From Paenibacillus validus NBRC 15382 (lineage in GTDB: Bacteria > Bacillota > Bacilli > Paenibacillales > NBRC-103111), in assembly GCF_004000985.1 (NCBI RefSeq), contig NZ_BIMH01000012.1, forward strand, positions 56,697-120,696: a stretch of DNA of 64,000 nucleotides. The letters are read 5' to 3'. Below are positions 16,927 to 25,819 of the stretch, piece after piece. Made by a program: the position numbers and the translations under genes. The notes below the pieces were generated by a model. It ran no database searches. It worked only from the letters and a program-made list of their open reading frames with translations, and was not told where the DNA came from. The stretch's first letter is position 1; each line of letters begins with the position of its first letter.

Positions 16927-17385
16927 ATGAAAAGCATGACGCTCGAGACTGCGAAACATGTGATAAAAGCTGCGGAACAGAAAGCAAAAGAGCTTCGAAT
17001 TTCGCAAGTGATCGCGATCGTCGATGAAGGCGGCAATTTCACCGCTTGTCACCGGATGGACGATGCCTGGCTGGCCAGTATCGACATCGCGCAAAATAAG
17101 GCATGGACCGCCGTTGCGATGCGAATGCCAACTTCACATCTGGCCCATTTGGCAGCCCCTCATGCGGAACTGTACGGGATCAATACGACTAATCATGGCC
17201 GGGTGGTTGTGTTCGGAGGTGGAATTCCGCTTGTAAGAGAAGGAAGGATCGTCGGCGCCGTCGGTGTCAGCGGCAGTACGGTCGCTAATGATGTGGAGGT
17301 TGCCAAAGCGGCTGTTCATGCCTTTGAGTCGTATGCATCGCACATGCCTCAGGCACGCAGACTTGACTGGGCCTGGATTCCGTAA
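16927..17385 (+). CDS. GlcG/HbpS family (DUF336) protein
   Basis: This 152-residue protein matches the GlcG/HbpS family over its whole length (VIAIVDEGGNFTACHRMDDA, then PLVREGRIVGAVGVSGST). Family members include haem-binding HbpS and small proteins that accompany glycolate and aromatic catabolic operons; a general enzymatic role is not settled. It has its own ribosome binding site (AAGGAG) and terminator. Divergence from the importer suggests shared control. Confidence 0.85.
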   Translation: MKSMTLETAKHVIKAAEQKAKELRISQVIAIVDEGGNFTACHRMDDAWLASIDIAQNKAWTAVAMRMPTSHLAHLAAPHAELYGINTTNHGRVVVFGGGIPLVREGRIVGAVGVSGSTVANDVEVAKAAVHAFESYASHMPQARRLDWAWIP

Positions 17386-17443
17386 GAGTCAGGCTGGAGA
17401 GAAGCCATAAAGACGAATGACATTCCGCCTATTGCGTACAAAT

Positions 17444-17481
17444 AGGTAAAAGCCGCTTGAAAATTCAAGTCGGCTTTACCT
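17444..17481. terminator. Bidirectional terminator between convergent genes
   Basis: AGGTAAAAGCCG-CTTGA pairs with TTCAAG-TCGGCTTTACCT, with small bulges, between the GlcG-type gene (+) and the glycoside hydrolase gene (-). Confidence 0.7.
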
Positions 17482-17518
17482 TTACCCCGTCTGTCTGCGT
17501 GAGCAAAACCGTTCGGGA

Positions 17519-19888
17519 TCAGCGATTCGATTCAGATTGAATGAAACGGGATATTTCACGATGATAGCGCATCAAGCACCAGACATACATACCTACGGAC
17601 CAAGCCTGCAGAAAGCAACCGTTAAGCGGCTCCGGCCTGTTCGCGCGATACAGCTCGGCAGCCATGCCCATTTCATCCAGAATCCGCGATGCGATCATCC
17701 GCAGGAAGGCGACGCCTTGCTCCGGGCGTCCCGCGTTAAATTCGGCCAAGGCTACCCAGCCGGTCGTCAAATTCCAGACAGCGCCTTCCTGATAGCTGGA
17801 CGGATCGTACCCGTTTCCTTCATCAGCCGCACTTCTTGTCCGGACGCCGAACGGCGTCGTCACCTCCGCCGCTTCGAGCTTCTCCAATGACGCCTTCACC
17901 CGATCGGGATCGGCTAACGTGGAGAACATCAAGTTGACGGCATAATTGGGGCGCAGCGTAGGGTCGGGCGTGCCGTCTTCCAACAGCCGGTCGTAGTAAT
18001 ACGCTCCGTCTTCGTACCAGAACGCATCCTCGTACTGCTGCTCCACCTGATCCGCCAGGGTGCGCCACTTGAGGGCAAACTCCGTCTCCCCGATCAAATG
18101 GGCGACGTCCGAAGCGGAACGGAGCGCATGCCAATACAAACCTTGCACATCGTTGCCGCTCTTTCTCCGGTCGATATGGTCCATCCATTGCGTATCCGGA
18201 ATCGTGAACGCCTGCGAGGTGGATACGTCGCCGACGATGCCGTGCTCCAGAAATCCGTCCCCGTCACGGTCGCAGCGCAGAGCCCAGTTCACCGATTCAA
18301 GCAAGCTTGGAAAATAAGCGCGCGCAAATTCCGTATCCTTCGCGGCTTGAACATATTCGCGGAATAATATCGCCTGCAGCAGGACGCCTTCCGCCGAGCC
18401 TCCCCAGGAGGTTTGATGCATGAAGCCCGGTCCGCTGATCACGGTAGGCATATCCCCTGCCATCGCGCCGGGGCGATCCTCTTTCAGCTGCAGGGAGATG
18501 AAGTTTAATAAAACCTCTTTAACAAACTCGACATCCCCGATAGCCAAATAAGCGAACGCCGTCCACGCCGAATCCCTGCTCCAGTAGTTCGGGAAACGGG
18601 GAAAGCCCGCACAAATGCCGATCCCGATTTCCGGATGATTGAATTTCAACAGCTTCAGGGCAAGCTTGGCAAAATCAAAGGCCCTGTCCAGCTCATCGTC
18701 TCCCGTATAAGCCGCGGCGGTTTCCTGCAGGTAATCCCGATAAGACCCGGCCGTCTGAACGAACAGCTCTCCGGCCTGAGTTAAGCATCGCGTTGCGGTT
18801 TCTACGGCTGCCGCTTCATGCTCCGGGTCGCCGGTCAGCACAACCGTTACCGTCAGCGACGAATGGGGCGCGATTTCGCATGGAATCCGGAGCTGAACGC
18901 GAGGGTCCGCGCCTTGATATTCGCTGCCGAACGATGCTGTGCAGCCGGCATCGCAGGCAATAACGGCAACATACGGCAGCTGCGGGTTTTCCATGATTAA
19001 TTTTCCTTCGGTTTGACGAAACTTAAACTGTTTCGCCTTCACGCCGAGCAGTCCGTACGGCACCAGCATCGCTTCCACATCGGCGATGAGCTCGAACGTC
19101 TCGGTCCCGTCCCCGTGGTTCGTTAAAGTGAACCGGGTAAGCACCGCCGCGTCCGCGGGCGACATGAACACCTTGCGGTCCACAGTCAACCGGTCGAATC
19201 GGCTGAACGCCTCGAGTCTGCCGGGCAGATGGTTCGCGCGCTCCGTGAAGCGGACCAACGGATAAGCTTCCTGCCCCTCCCCTTTACGCAGCTGCCACTT
19301 CAAATGACGGATGTACCTCGCCGGAGGACTGTACAAGCCGCCGTTATCCGTGACGAGTCCCCACCAGTTCCAATCGGCCGACAGATCGCCTGCCCAGTTC
19401 AAGACCGTAAACGAAGTATCGTTGGATAACGCGAGCGGACGGTCAAACGGACCCGTTTTGGTCAGACAAGGCTCTTGGATATCCGCGACTTGATCCTTAA
19501 TCGTAAACCGGGAATAAATTTTCCCGAACGCGTACTGCTCGGTCACGATAACGAGCGTATGCTCGCCCGGCGTCAGACCGCCGGGATACAGCACCGACCA
19601 CTCCGTAGCCGCCCCGACCTCGAACGTGAACGGCTCCGCTTCAGATATCGTTCCCGCATTGCGGCCGTGCTGATCTTGCATAATCCAGACTTTGTCCGGA
19701 CTCATTTCGTTCCCGTCCAGCAGCAGCTTGAAGTCGATAGCCATGCCGCCAAGGGCGAGCGGAGGATTGTCCAGATTAAATCTGAATCCGATACACACCC
19801 CGCCCGAATAATCGTTGCGCAAGCTCCCTTTGACATACGTCATTTCGTAAAAGATGTCTCCGAGCTGCTTGGCTTGAATTTTACGCAT
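17519..19888 (-). CDS. Large glycoside hydrolase with (alpha/alpha)6 barrel and N-terminal DUF6379-like domain
   Basis: The 789-residue protein has no signal peptide, so it acts in the cytoplasm. Residues about 1-130 (LRNDYSGGVCIGFRFNL, PGGLTPGEHTLVIV) resemble DUF6379, the beta-subunit fold of C-glycoside deglycosidases. The C-terminal half (RFPNYWSRDSAWTAFAYLAI, PDTQWMDHIDRRKSGNDVQG) is an amylo-alpha-1,6-glucosidase/GDE-like (alpha/alpha)6 domain with candidate acids in SRDSAW and DTQWMD. It follows the second permease of a sugar importer by 16 bases, so it should act on the imported glycoside. The bond cleaved is unknown. The domain pairing is an inference from motifs. Confidence 0.72.
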   Translation of the reverse strand: MRKIQAKQLGDIFYEMTYVKGSLRNDYSGGVCIGFRFNLDNPPLALGGMAIDFKLLLDGNEMSPDKVWIMQDQHGRNAGTISEAEPFTFEVGAATEWSVLYPGGLTPGEHTLVIVTEQYAFGKIYSRFTIKDQVADIQEPCLTKTGPFDRPLALSNDTSFTVLNWAGDLSADWNWWGLVTDNGGLYSPPARYIRHLKWQLRKGEGQEAYPLVRFTERANHLPGRLEAFSRFDRLTVDRKVFMSPADAAVLTRFTLTNHGDGTETFELIADVEAMLVPYGLLGVKAKQFKFRQTEGKLIMENPQLPYVAVIACDAGCTASFGSEYQGADPRVQLRIPCEIAPHSSLTVTVVLTGDPEHEAAAVETATRCLTQAGELFVQTAGSYRDYLQETAAAYTGDDELDRAFDFAKLALKLLKFNHPEIGIGICAGFPRFPNYWSRDSAWTAFAYLAIGDVEFVKEVLLNFISLQLKEDRPGAMAGDMPTVISGPGFMHQTSWGGSAEGVLLQAILFREYVQAAKDTEFARAYFPSLLESVNWALRCDRDGDGFLEHGIVGDVSTSQAFTIPDTQWMDHIDRRKSGNDVQGLYWHALRSASDVAHLIGETEFALKWRTLADQVEQQYEDAFWYEDGAYYYDRLLEDGTPDPTLRPNYAVNLMFSTLADPDRVKASLEKLEAAEVTTPFGVRTRSAADEGNGYDPSSYQEGAVWNLTTGWVALAEFNAGRPEQGVAFLRMIASRILDEMGMAAELYRANRPEPLNGCFLQAWSVGMYVWCLMRYHREISRFIQSESNR

Positions 19889-19904
19889 TGGAATTCTCCC
19901 TTCA

Positions 19905-20720
19905 TTAGCCTTTCACGGCTCCGGCCATCAGGCCTTTGACAAATTGCTTCTGTACGCTGAGGAATAAAATCAGCACCGGAATCAGCGAAAGTACGTTCGC
20001 GGCCAAAATCCGCGACCATGGAATCGCGATGCTCTCCTGCGCCAATAGGGCGAGCCGCAGCGGAATCGTGAATTTGTCTTCGGATTGAAGCAGCACGAGA
20101 GGCATTGTAAAGGAATTCCAGTTATGCACAAACTCGACAATGATCAAAGTAATGATTGCCGGTTTAATAAGAGGAAGCACGATCTGATAAAACAGGCGGA
20201 ACTCCCCGCTGCCGTCGATTCTCGCGGCTTCCAGCATTTCCGTAGGCACATCGTCAATGTACTGCTTCGTGAAAAAGATCCCGAACACCGTTACGCTGAA
20301 AGGCACGATCAAGCTGATCAGACTGTCGTATATCCCCATCTTCGTAATGATGAAATAGAGCGGCAGCAGCAGCACCGTCGGTGGAACGGTCATGGTGGCG
20401 ATCAAGGCGATGAACAGCACATTTTTGCCGAAAAATTGCTTCTTGGCAAAAGCGTAGCCGGCCATACTGGTAAATATCACGATGAGTGCGGTCGTGGAAA
20501 TGGTCACGATCATCGAGTTCATGAACGTCGTGCCGAATTTCAGCGCTTCCCAGATTTCAGGGTAATTGCTCCATTCGAGATGTTCCGGCCAAAATGTCGG
20601 AGGAAACCGCGTAATTTCCGAGTCGCTTTTCAAACTGGACACGAACAACCAGTAAAGCGGCAGAAAAAAGATCAGGCCTAAAGCCCAAAGCACGATCGAA
20701 GACAGCCAATTTTTTTTCAT
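19905..20720 (-). CDS. Carbohydrate ABC transporter permease (MalG type)
   Basis: This 271-residue, six-helix permease has the CUT1 EAA loop PTEMLEAARIDGSGEFRLFY near 178-197. It pairs with the upstream MalF-type permease 12 bases away. No dedicated ATPase is encoded nearby; in Firmicutes such systems usually share MsmX-type ATPases. Confidence 0.92.
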   Translation of the reverse strand: MKKNWLSSIVLWALGLIFFLPLYWLFVSSLKSDSEITRFPPTFWPEHLEWSNYPEIWEALKFGTTFMNSMIVTISTTALIVIFTSMAGYAFAKKQFFGKNVLFIALIATMTVPPTVLLLPLYFIITKMGIYDSLISLIVPFSVTVFGIFFTKQYIDDVPTEMLEAARIDGSGEFRLFYQIVLPLIKPAIITLIIVEFVHNWNSFTMPLVLLQSEDKFTIPLRLALLAQESIAIPWSRILAANVLSLIPVLILFLSVQKQFVKGLMAGAVKG

Positions 20721-20732
20721 CGTTTCCCCCTC

Positions 20733-21638
20733 CTATCCTAACCGTTTGTCGACTATTTTTTTCTGAACGATCGTGATGATGAGCACCAGGAAGAACAAAA
20801 TATAGGACATCGCTGCGGAAGATCCGATCCTGTAATATTTGAACGCCTCATTATAAATGAGGAACGGTACAGTCGTCGTCGAATCGGCAGGTCCTCCGCC
20901 GGTCATGATGTAGATTTCCTGAAACACATTGAGCGAATCGATCAGCAACAGGATGAACACGACTAACGAGATGCGGCCGAGAAGAGGCCATGTGATTAAA
21001 CGCAGCCGTTGAAAAGGCGTGACCCCGTCAACATCGGCCGCTTCATACAAATCTTTCGGAATATTTTGCAGACCGGCCAAATAAATCAGCATGAAATAGC
21101 CGATTTTTTTCCAGCAGGTCATGATGGCAATGACCGGCATGGCCCAAACCGTGCTGGCCAGCCAATTCGGACCCGAGATGCCGAACAAGTTCAACAGCGC
21201 ATTGATTAAACCGCGGTCCCCGTTAAAGAGAAACATGAAAATCAAGCTGGCGCTGACTACCGATAAAATATAAGGAATAAAGAAAACGGTGCGGACCAGA
21301 TTGACCCCTTTTAATTTCTGGTTAAGAAGAAGTGCCAGGCACGCCGAGGCGAACATCGTAACCGGAATGAAAATAATGCTGAAATAAACGGTATTTACAA
21401 GCGCTTTAATAAACAGCTCATTCTGCAAAACCCTTGCATACTGATCGAATCCGACAAAGGCGCCGGGAATTTCGAAAAGCCCTGAATTTTTCAGCGTAAT
21501 GGGCTTAATATCCTTAAAGCTGGCGATAAAGGACCAGATGATCGGATAGATCAAAAAAAGTCCGAGAATGATGACCGAAGGCAAAATAAACACATAGCTG
21601 GTCCAGTCTCCGATCCTGCTGCGGATTCTTTTTTTCAT
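20733..21638 (-). CDS. Carbohydrate ABC transporter permease (MalF type)
   Basis: The 301-residue protein has an N-terminal arginine/lysine-rich segment, about six helices and the EAA loop IPKDLYEAADVDGVTPFQRL near 200-219. It is the first permease after the binding-protein gene, from which it is separated by a strong hairpin. Confidence 0.92.
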   Translation of the reverse strand: MKKRIRSRIGDWTSYVFILPSVIILGLFLIYPIIWSFIASFKDIKPITLKNSGLFEIPGAFVGFDQYARVLQNELFIKALVNTVYFSIIFIPVTMFASACLALLLNQKLKGVNLVRTVFFIPYILSVVSASLIFMFLFNGDRGLINALLNLFGISGPNWLASTVWAMPVIAIMTCWKKIGYFMLIYLAGLQNIPKDLYEAADVDGVTPFQRLRLITWPLLGRISLVVFILLLIDSLNVFQEIYIMTGGGPADSTTTVPFLIYNEAFKYYRIGSSAAMSYILFFLVLIITIVQKKIVDKRLG

Positions 21639-21658
21639 GTTTTGCCTCCTTAGGCAAG

Positions 21659-21686
21659 CAGAGCACCTAGCTGGTTAGGTGCTCTG
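21659..21686 (-). terminator. Strong hairpin between binding-protein and permease genes
   Basis: CAGAGCACCTA (21659-21669) and TAGGTGCTCTG (21676-21686) form an 11-base perfect stem without a T tract. Such hairpins often stabilise the upstream mRNA or partly stop transcription, which would give more binding protein than permease. Confidence 0.55.
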
Positions 21687-21710
21687 TCCTGACTTGATTA
21701 CTGGATGGAC

Positions 21711-23054
21711 TTACTTCGCTTTTAAAATGGCGTTGCCTTTTTCTTCGAGCGTTTTCAAGCCTTGTTCGGCCGTGATGGCGCCGGAAACAACCTGGTTCAG
21801 TACGCTTTGATAGACTTCCGCCTCCACTTGAGCCCACTGTGGAACCGGCGTCGATATGCTCGGGTATTCCAGGCCTTTGATAAAGACGAGGAATTCCGGA
21901 TGCTCTTTAAAATAAGGCAAGTCGTAAAGGTCTTTGCGAATCGGCACGCGGAACGGGTAGAAGTTGCCGTCGTCGGCTTTTTCCCCCTTCATTACCAGCT
22001 CCTGTCCTTCTTTAGAGCCCAGGAACTTGATCAGCTTCACGGAAGCGGACAGCTTGTCGCCTTTCACGCCCGTCGGCACGGAAAGCATGTAAGGTCCGAT
22101 ATCGGCTGCTTTGCCTGCAGGTCCGGCCGGCACTTCGGCCGTTGCGACTTCAAATTTGTTGGCCGCCTTCCAAGCATCGGGAACCCCCCATGGTCCTTGG
22201 AATTGCATAGCCACCACCTGGTTGCGGAAATCGGCCATAACAGCCCCGCCGTCTTTATTCACTGTATCCGGAGGCGATACTTCTTTGACGAGCTTCGTAT
22301 AAAATTCCAATGCCTTCTTGCCCTCAGGAGAGTTCAAGCCGACCTGATAATTGCCCTTGCCGTCATCTTTGACAATGTTCGCTCCGGCTTGATTCATGAA
22401 CATATTGACCATCCAGGTAATATCGTAAACTTGCTTCCCGACGAGTCCGATGCCATATTGATCCGGTTTGCCGTCACCGTTCGTATCGACGGTCAATTTC
22501 TTGGCGGCGTCATAAAGCTCATCCCACGTTTTCGGCGGATTTTTAATACCGGCTTTGTCGAACAACGTCTTATTATAAATTAACTGAACGGAATGTCCGA
22601 GCCATGGAAAGCCGTAAAGCTTGCCGTCCCAAGTCCCCAAATCCCAAAGCTGCTGATAGTAGTTGTCCTTCTCCGCATTCAAATCCTTCGACAGATCAAG
22701 GTACGCTCCTTGCGGCGCAAGACCGCGAACGTCGCGGTAAGCGATCTGCATGACTTCCGGAGCATCTCCGCTCAAAATTTGAGTCAACAGCTTTTGACCG
22801 TTTTGGGCGCTGCCGAGCAGTTCAACTTTAACATCCTGGTTTTTCTTCTCGAACTCGTCCAGGATGACGCGAATCGCTTTGCCGCGCGGCGAATCGCTTG
22901 CCCATGCGATCTGCATGCGGATTTGGGTCGTTTTACCCGGCTCCGCTTGCGCTTGCTCTCCTGCGGTATTAGCCGATTCCGGTTTGGCGGACCCGCAAGC
23001 GGTCAGTGAAATAGCGAGCGTGCCAGCGACTACAACTTTTGGCCATTTGTTCAT
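21711..23054 (-). CDS. Carbohydrate ABC transporter substrate-binding lipoprotein
   Basis: This 447-residue CUT1-type binding protein has a lipobox ISLTAC with cysteine near 20 and the extracellular solute-binding (SBP_bac_1) fold: IRMQIAWASDSPRGKAIRVI, PKTWDELYDAAKKL and WGVPDAWKAA. It is the first gene of the glycoside operon, preceded by a LacI-type palindrome at 23114-23127. The sugar ligand is unknown. Confidence 0.92.
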   Translation of the reverse strand: MNKWPKVVVAGTLAISLTACGSAKPESANTAGEQAQAEPGKTTQIRMQIAWASDSPRGKAIRVILDEFEKKNQDVKVELLGSAQNGQKLLTQILSGDAPEVMQIAYRDVRGLAPQGAYLDLSKDLNAEKDNYYQQLWDLGTWDGKLYGFPWLGHSVQLIYNKTLFDKAGIKNPPKTWDELYDAAKKLTVDTNGDGKPDQYGIGLVGKQVYDITWMVNMFMNQAGANIVKDDGKGNYQVGLNSPEGKKALEFYTKLVKEVSPPDTVNKDGGAVMADFRNQVVAMQFQGPWGVPDAWKAANKFEVATAEVPAGPAGKAADIGPYMLSVPTGVKGDKLSASVKLIKFLGSKEGQELVMKGEKADDGNFYPFRVPIRKDLYDLPYFKEHPEFLVFIKGLEYPSISTPVPQWAQVEAEVYQSVLNQVVSGAITAEQGLKTLEEKGNAILKAK

Positions 23055-23113
23055 ATGAGGTAACTCTCCCCTTTTTAGGTACTTTTATATAAAAATCCAA
23101 TCATCAGCACCTT

Positions 23114-23127
23114 TGCCAACGTTGGCA
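23114..23127. promoter_or_regulatory. LacI-family operator TGCCAACGTTGGCA (importer promoter)
   Basis: This perfect 14-base palindrome lies 60 bases upstream of the binding-protein start. Near-identical sites are at 24187-24200 and 25663-25676, so the adjacent LacI regulator probably controls all three units. Confidence 0.85.
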
Positions 23128-23144
23128 TTTTTATCTAAAAAAAT

Positions 23145-24158
23145 TTAGGTCGACTGTCTTTCGCAAATCATCGGTGAGATCAGCACACGCGTGCCGTTTT
23201 TTTCAGCCCCGTCAAGCTGCTTGACCAGGAGCTGCATGACCGTCTGAGCCATGGATGTAATCGACTGGTCGATGGTCGTGATCGGAGGATGATAAAATTC
23301 CCCCATCTCGGTCTTATCGATGCCGAGTACGGCAACCTGCTCCGGAATGCGCAGTCCTTGCTCGTAAACCGCGCGGTATACGCCGATAGCCCTTTCATCG
23401 CCGGAGATAAAAATGGCGTCCGGATGCTGCGGCAAGGCCAGCGCCTCCTTCGTCCGCAGATAAGCCGATTCAATGCTCGACACATCGTACAGAATGTTCC
23501 ACTCGATCGCCTGTTCTTGATGTGCGGAGAAATAGCGGCTGATTCCTTGCGCCCGTTCCTGATTCACGATGTAATCCGCATGGCCCAGCAAGAACAGGAT
23601 GTTCCTGCGGCCCTTCGAGGCCAAATATTGGGCGGCCAGGTAACCGGCGGACACATTGTCCAAATCCACATAGGAGGTGTCGAAATGATCCATGTCTTTT
23701 CCCAGAATAACGAATGGGATTTGTCGTTCCCGCAAATACTCCACCCGTTTATCTTTTTCTTTGGTGTCGAACATGACCGCACCGTCAGCCATGCCGTGCT
23801 TCAATAGATAAAATCCGTCGTTCTCGTTCTCCTCATAGCTCTCGGCCGATGAAGAGGAAATAATCAGACGGTAATCCATCCGGTGCGCTTCCTTCATCAT
23901 CTTCTGCAGAATTTCATTATGAAAAGCGCCCCAAAACCGTCCGCTATGCTGATCTACGAAAGCAATCAAGGTGTTTGTCTTCTTCTCCCTCAGGCTTTTG
24001 GCCAGCATGTTGGCTTTAAAGCCGGTTTCTGCGACCACCTTGAGGATTTTCTCTCTCGTTTCCGCCTTCACATGGGGATCTTCGTTAATGACGCGGGAAA
24101 CGGTTCGAATAGACACGCCTGCCAGCTTTGCCACATCTTTGATTGTTTGCGTTTTCAT
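23145..24158 (-). CDS. LacI-family regulator of the glycoside regulon
   Basis: The 337-residue protein begins TIKDVAKLAGVSIRTVSRVI, the LacI recognition helix, followed by a hinge (NMLAKSLREKKTNTLIAF) and a sugar-binding domain. Palindromes of typical LacI form precede the importer gene, this gene and the glycosyltransferase gene, which supports control of all three plus autoregulation. The inducer is presumably a breakdown product of the imported glycoside. Confidence 0.92.
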   Translation of the reverse strand: MKTQTIKDVAKLAGVSIRTVSRVINEDPHVKAETREKILKVVAETGFKANMLAKSLREKKTNTLIAFVDQHSGRFWGAFHNEILQKMMKEAHRMDYRLIISSSSAESYEENENDGFYLLKHGMADGAVMFDTKEKDKRVEYLRERQIPFVILGKDMDHFDTSYVDLDNVSAGYLAAQYLASKGRRNILFLLGHADYIVNQERAQGISRYFSAHQEQAIEWNILYDVSSIESAYLRTKEALALPQHPDAIFISGDERAIGVYRAVYEQGLRIPEQVAVLGIDKTEMGEFYHPPITTIDQSITSMAQTVMQLLVKQLDGAEKNGTRVLISPMICERQST

Positions 24159-24186
24159 TTAGGGTCCCTTACTCGAATCTAGTTTA

Positions 24187-24200
24187 TGCCATCGTTGGCA
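24187..24200. promoter_or_regulatory. LacI-family operator TGCCATCGTTGGCA (regulator promoter)
   Basis: The site differs by one base from the perfect palindromes at 23114 and 25663 and lies about 30 bases upstream of the LacI start, as expected for autoregulation. Confidence 0.8.
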
Positions 24201-24238
24201 TTTATAATTGTAACCGTTCTCGCTCGGGGTGTCAATAT

Positions 24239-25603
24239 CTAGCTTTTTGAAACCGGCGTTTTAAAAAGTCCGGCCAAAATTTGCTTCAGCGCATCGTAGG
24301 AATAACGCTCTTCCCCTAATCGAAAGTTATGTTCCATGCGGGCACTGCGGAATTCGCCATCCTGTAAATAACGGAGCACTTCCCGGCCGGCCGCCTCCAT
24401 CACTTTGCTTTCCACATGGACCAATCCTTCTTCGTCTACCGTATGCTCGCTGCCCAAGGAAACGATGTGAAACCCGCATGGCTTAATGTCTGTTCCATAT
24501 ACCGGATATTCGTATACGGCCATCGGCTTCTTCGCATACAGGCCTTCGAGGAACTGGTTGCCCCAGCCTTCCAAAACACTCGGGTACGTGATAAAGTCCG
24601 CATGCACGTAAGCGTCCCACAACGAGTAAAGCTTCTTGCCGTTTCTGGTAACGCGGGTCGCTTCGATCCATTCGTTAATATACAGCAGCTTCACCTTCTG
24701 CCTCTCGGCTCTTCGGTTCAAGCCTTCCACGTACGCTGCCGAGGCTTCCTGAAGACCTGCGAGCACAAGCACGATTTCCCCGTCATCCCCGAGCATTCTC
24801 CCGTCATAAAGCGGGCTTTCTTTCAACAGCTTCATATTGTCCGGCTTACCGACCTCTGCCGCCAAATCAATCGCAAGCTCAATCGCTTTCCGTTCGGCGA
24901 TCCGGGTTGCCTGCAGGAAAAGGATGTCGTTATCTTTCACGCCGATCACCTTGCGAAAATCGCCGTTGTAATCGTCGAGCGTCCAGGCAGGAGCGGTAAA
25001 GTCGAATACGTTAGGCACGACTGTCGACGGTTGTCCGGTGCGCTTCAGCAGCTCCTCTTGAGCGATTTTATTAATCACGACTTGCTTGACATTCGGAAGC
25101 TTCGGCGGAAAATATTGCTCCAGCCAGTCTGAGATGCAGGCATCGGTCGGATTGCTGTACCTTGTCCGCTCCCAATGGAAATCATGATTGTGCGCGATGC
25201 AGGCGATGTTCCTCTTGCGCGCGACTTCCGCGAAAGCAATCCCTGCAGGCAGCCCCCAGCCTAACGACCAAATATTGTTGGGCACCAGCATATCCAGCTT
25301 GTATTCGTCAATCGCACGGCACAGCGCTTCCTCGATCCGGGCCGCAAACGCCAGTACATCCTCCCGGAATGCCTCGGCATCGGGATAATCCGAGAGCCGG
25401 TCGTAGGCGTTGGCGACGAATTTGTTGTTGACCGGGTGCTGATAGTGCAGCTCTTCGAGCACAATCCCTTCTTCTTCTCCCAAACTTCCGGCTAACAGAT
25501 ACACCCGATGACCCAATTCCTCGAGAACCTTCTTCCATTTTTCCATTTCCAAGGAAACGCCGTCGGTCTCCCCGACACGAAAGTGACATAATGCAATATT
25601 CAT
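24239..25603 (-). CDS. Glycosyltransferase, GT4-like
   Basis: This 454-residue protein has a two-domain GT-B architecture: an N-terminal acceptor domain (MNIALCHFRVGETDGVSLEM), the linker VINKIAQEELLKRTGQPSTV then VPNVFDF, and a nucleotide-sugar domain with FLQATRIAERKAIELAI and YPSVLEGWGNQFLEGLYAKK. The EGWG segment is equivalent to the ExFG motif of GT4 enzymes. It is cytoplasmic, without a signal peptide. The shared operator suggests that it processes or resynthesises the glycoside taken up by the neighbouring importer, perhaps a compatible solute such as a glycosylglycerate, but no substrate can be read from sequence. Confidence 0.8.
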   Translation of the reverse strand: MNIALCHFRVGETDGVSLEMEKWKKVLEELGHRVYLLAGSLGEEEGIVLEELHYQHPVNNKFVANAYDRLSDYPDAEAFREDVLAFAARIEEALCRAIDEYKLDMLVPNNIWSLGWGLPAGIAFAEVARKRNIACIAHNHDFHWERTRYSNPTDACISDWLEQYFPPKLPNVKQVVINKIAQEELLKRTGQPSTVVPNVFDFTAPAWTLDDYNGDFRKVIGVKDNDILFLQATRIAERKAIELAIDLAAEVGKPDNMKLLKESPLYDGRMLGDDGEIVLVLAGLQEASAAYVEGLNRRAERQKVKLLYINEWIEATRVTRNGKKLYSLWDAYVHADFITYPSVLEGWGNQFLEGLYAKKPMAVYEYPVYGTDIKPCGFHIVSLGSEHTVDEEGLVHVESKVMEAAGREVLRYLQDGEFRSARMEHNFRLGEERYSYDALKQILAGLFKTPVSKS

Positions 25604-25662
25604 GCTGTGGGTTCCTCCTAAAACATAAAGTTTTCATGATGCAAGCTGGCGGCTTGCATTTT

Positions 25663-25676
25663 TGCCAACGTTGGCA
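25663..25676. promoter_or_regulatory. LacI-family operator TGCCAACGTTGGCA (glycosyltransferase promoter)
   Basis: This perfect palindrome, identical to the one at 23114, lies 60 bases upstream of the glycosyltransferase start. Confidence 0.85.
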
Positions 25677-25739
25677 AAAATAATGATAACCTGATTCTAA
25701 ACGAATTTATCCGAAAAAACAATTCATTATTTCATGCAA

Positions 25740-25775
25740 AAGCCCGAAATGCCTGCTCTGAGGCATTTCGGGCTT
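25740..25775 (-). terminator. Intrinsic terminator after the TerC gene
   Basis: AAGCCCGAAATGCCT (25740-25754) pairs perfectly with AGGCATTTCGGGCTT (25761-25775). On the minus strand the hairpin is followed by a short T run. Confidence 0.8.
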
Positions 25776-25819
25776 GTTAGCCGAATCCGGCCATTGGGTA
25801 ACGGCCGAAAGCAGGGCGA

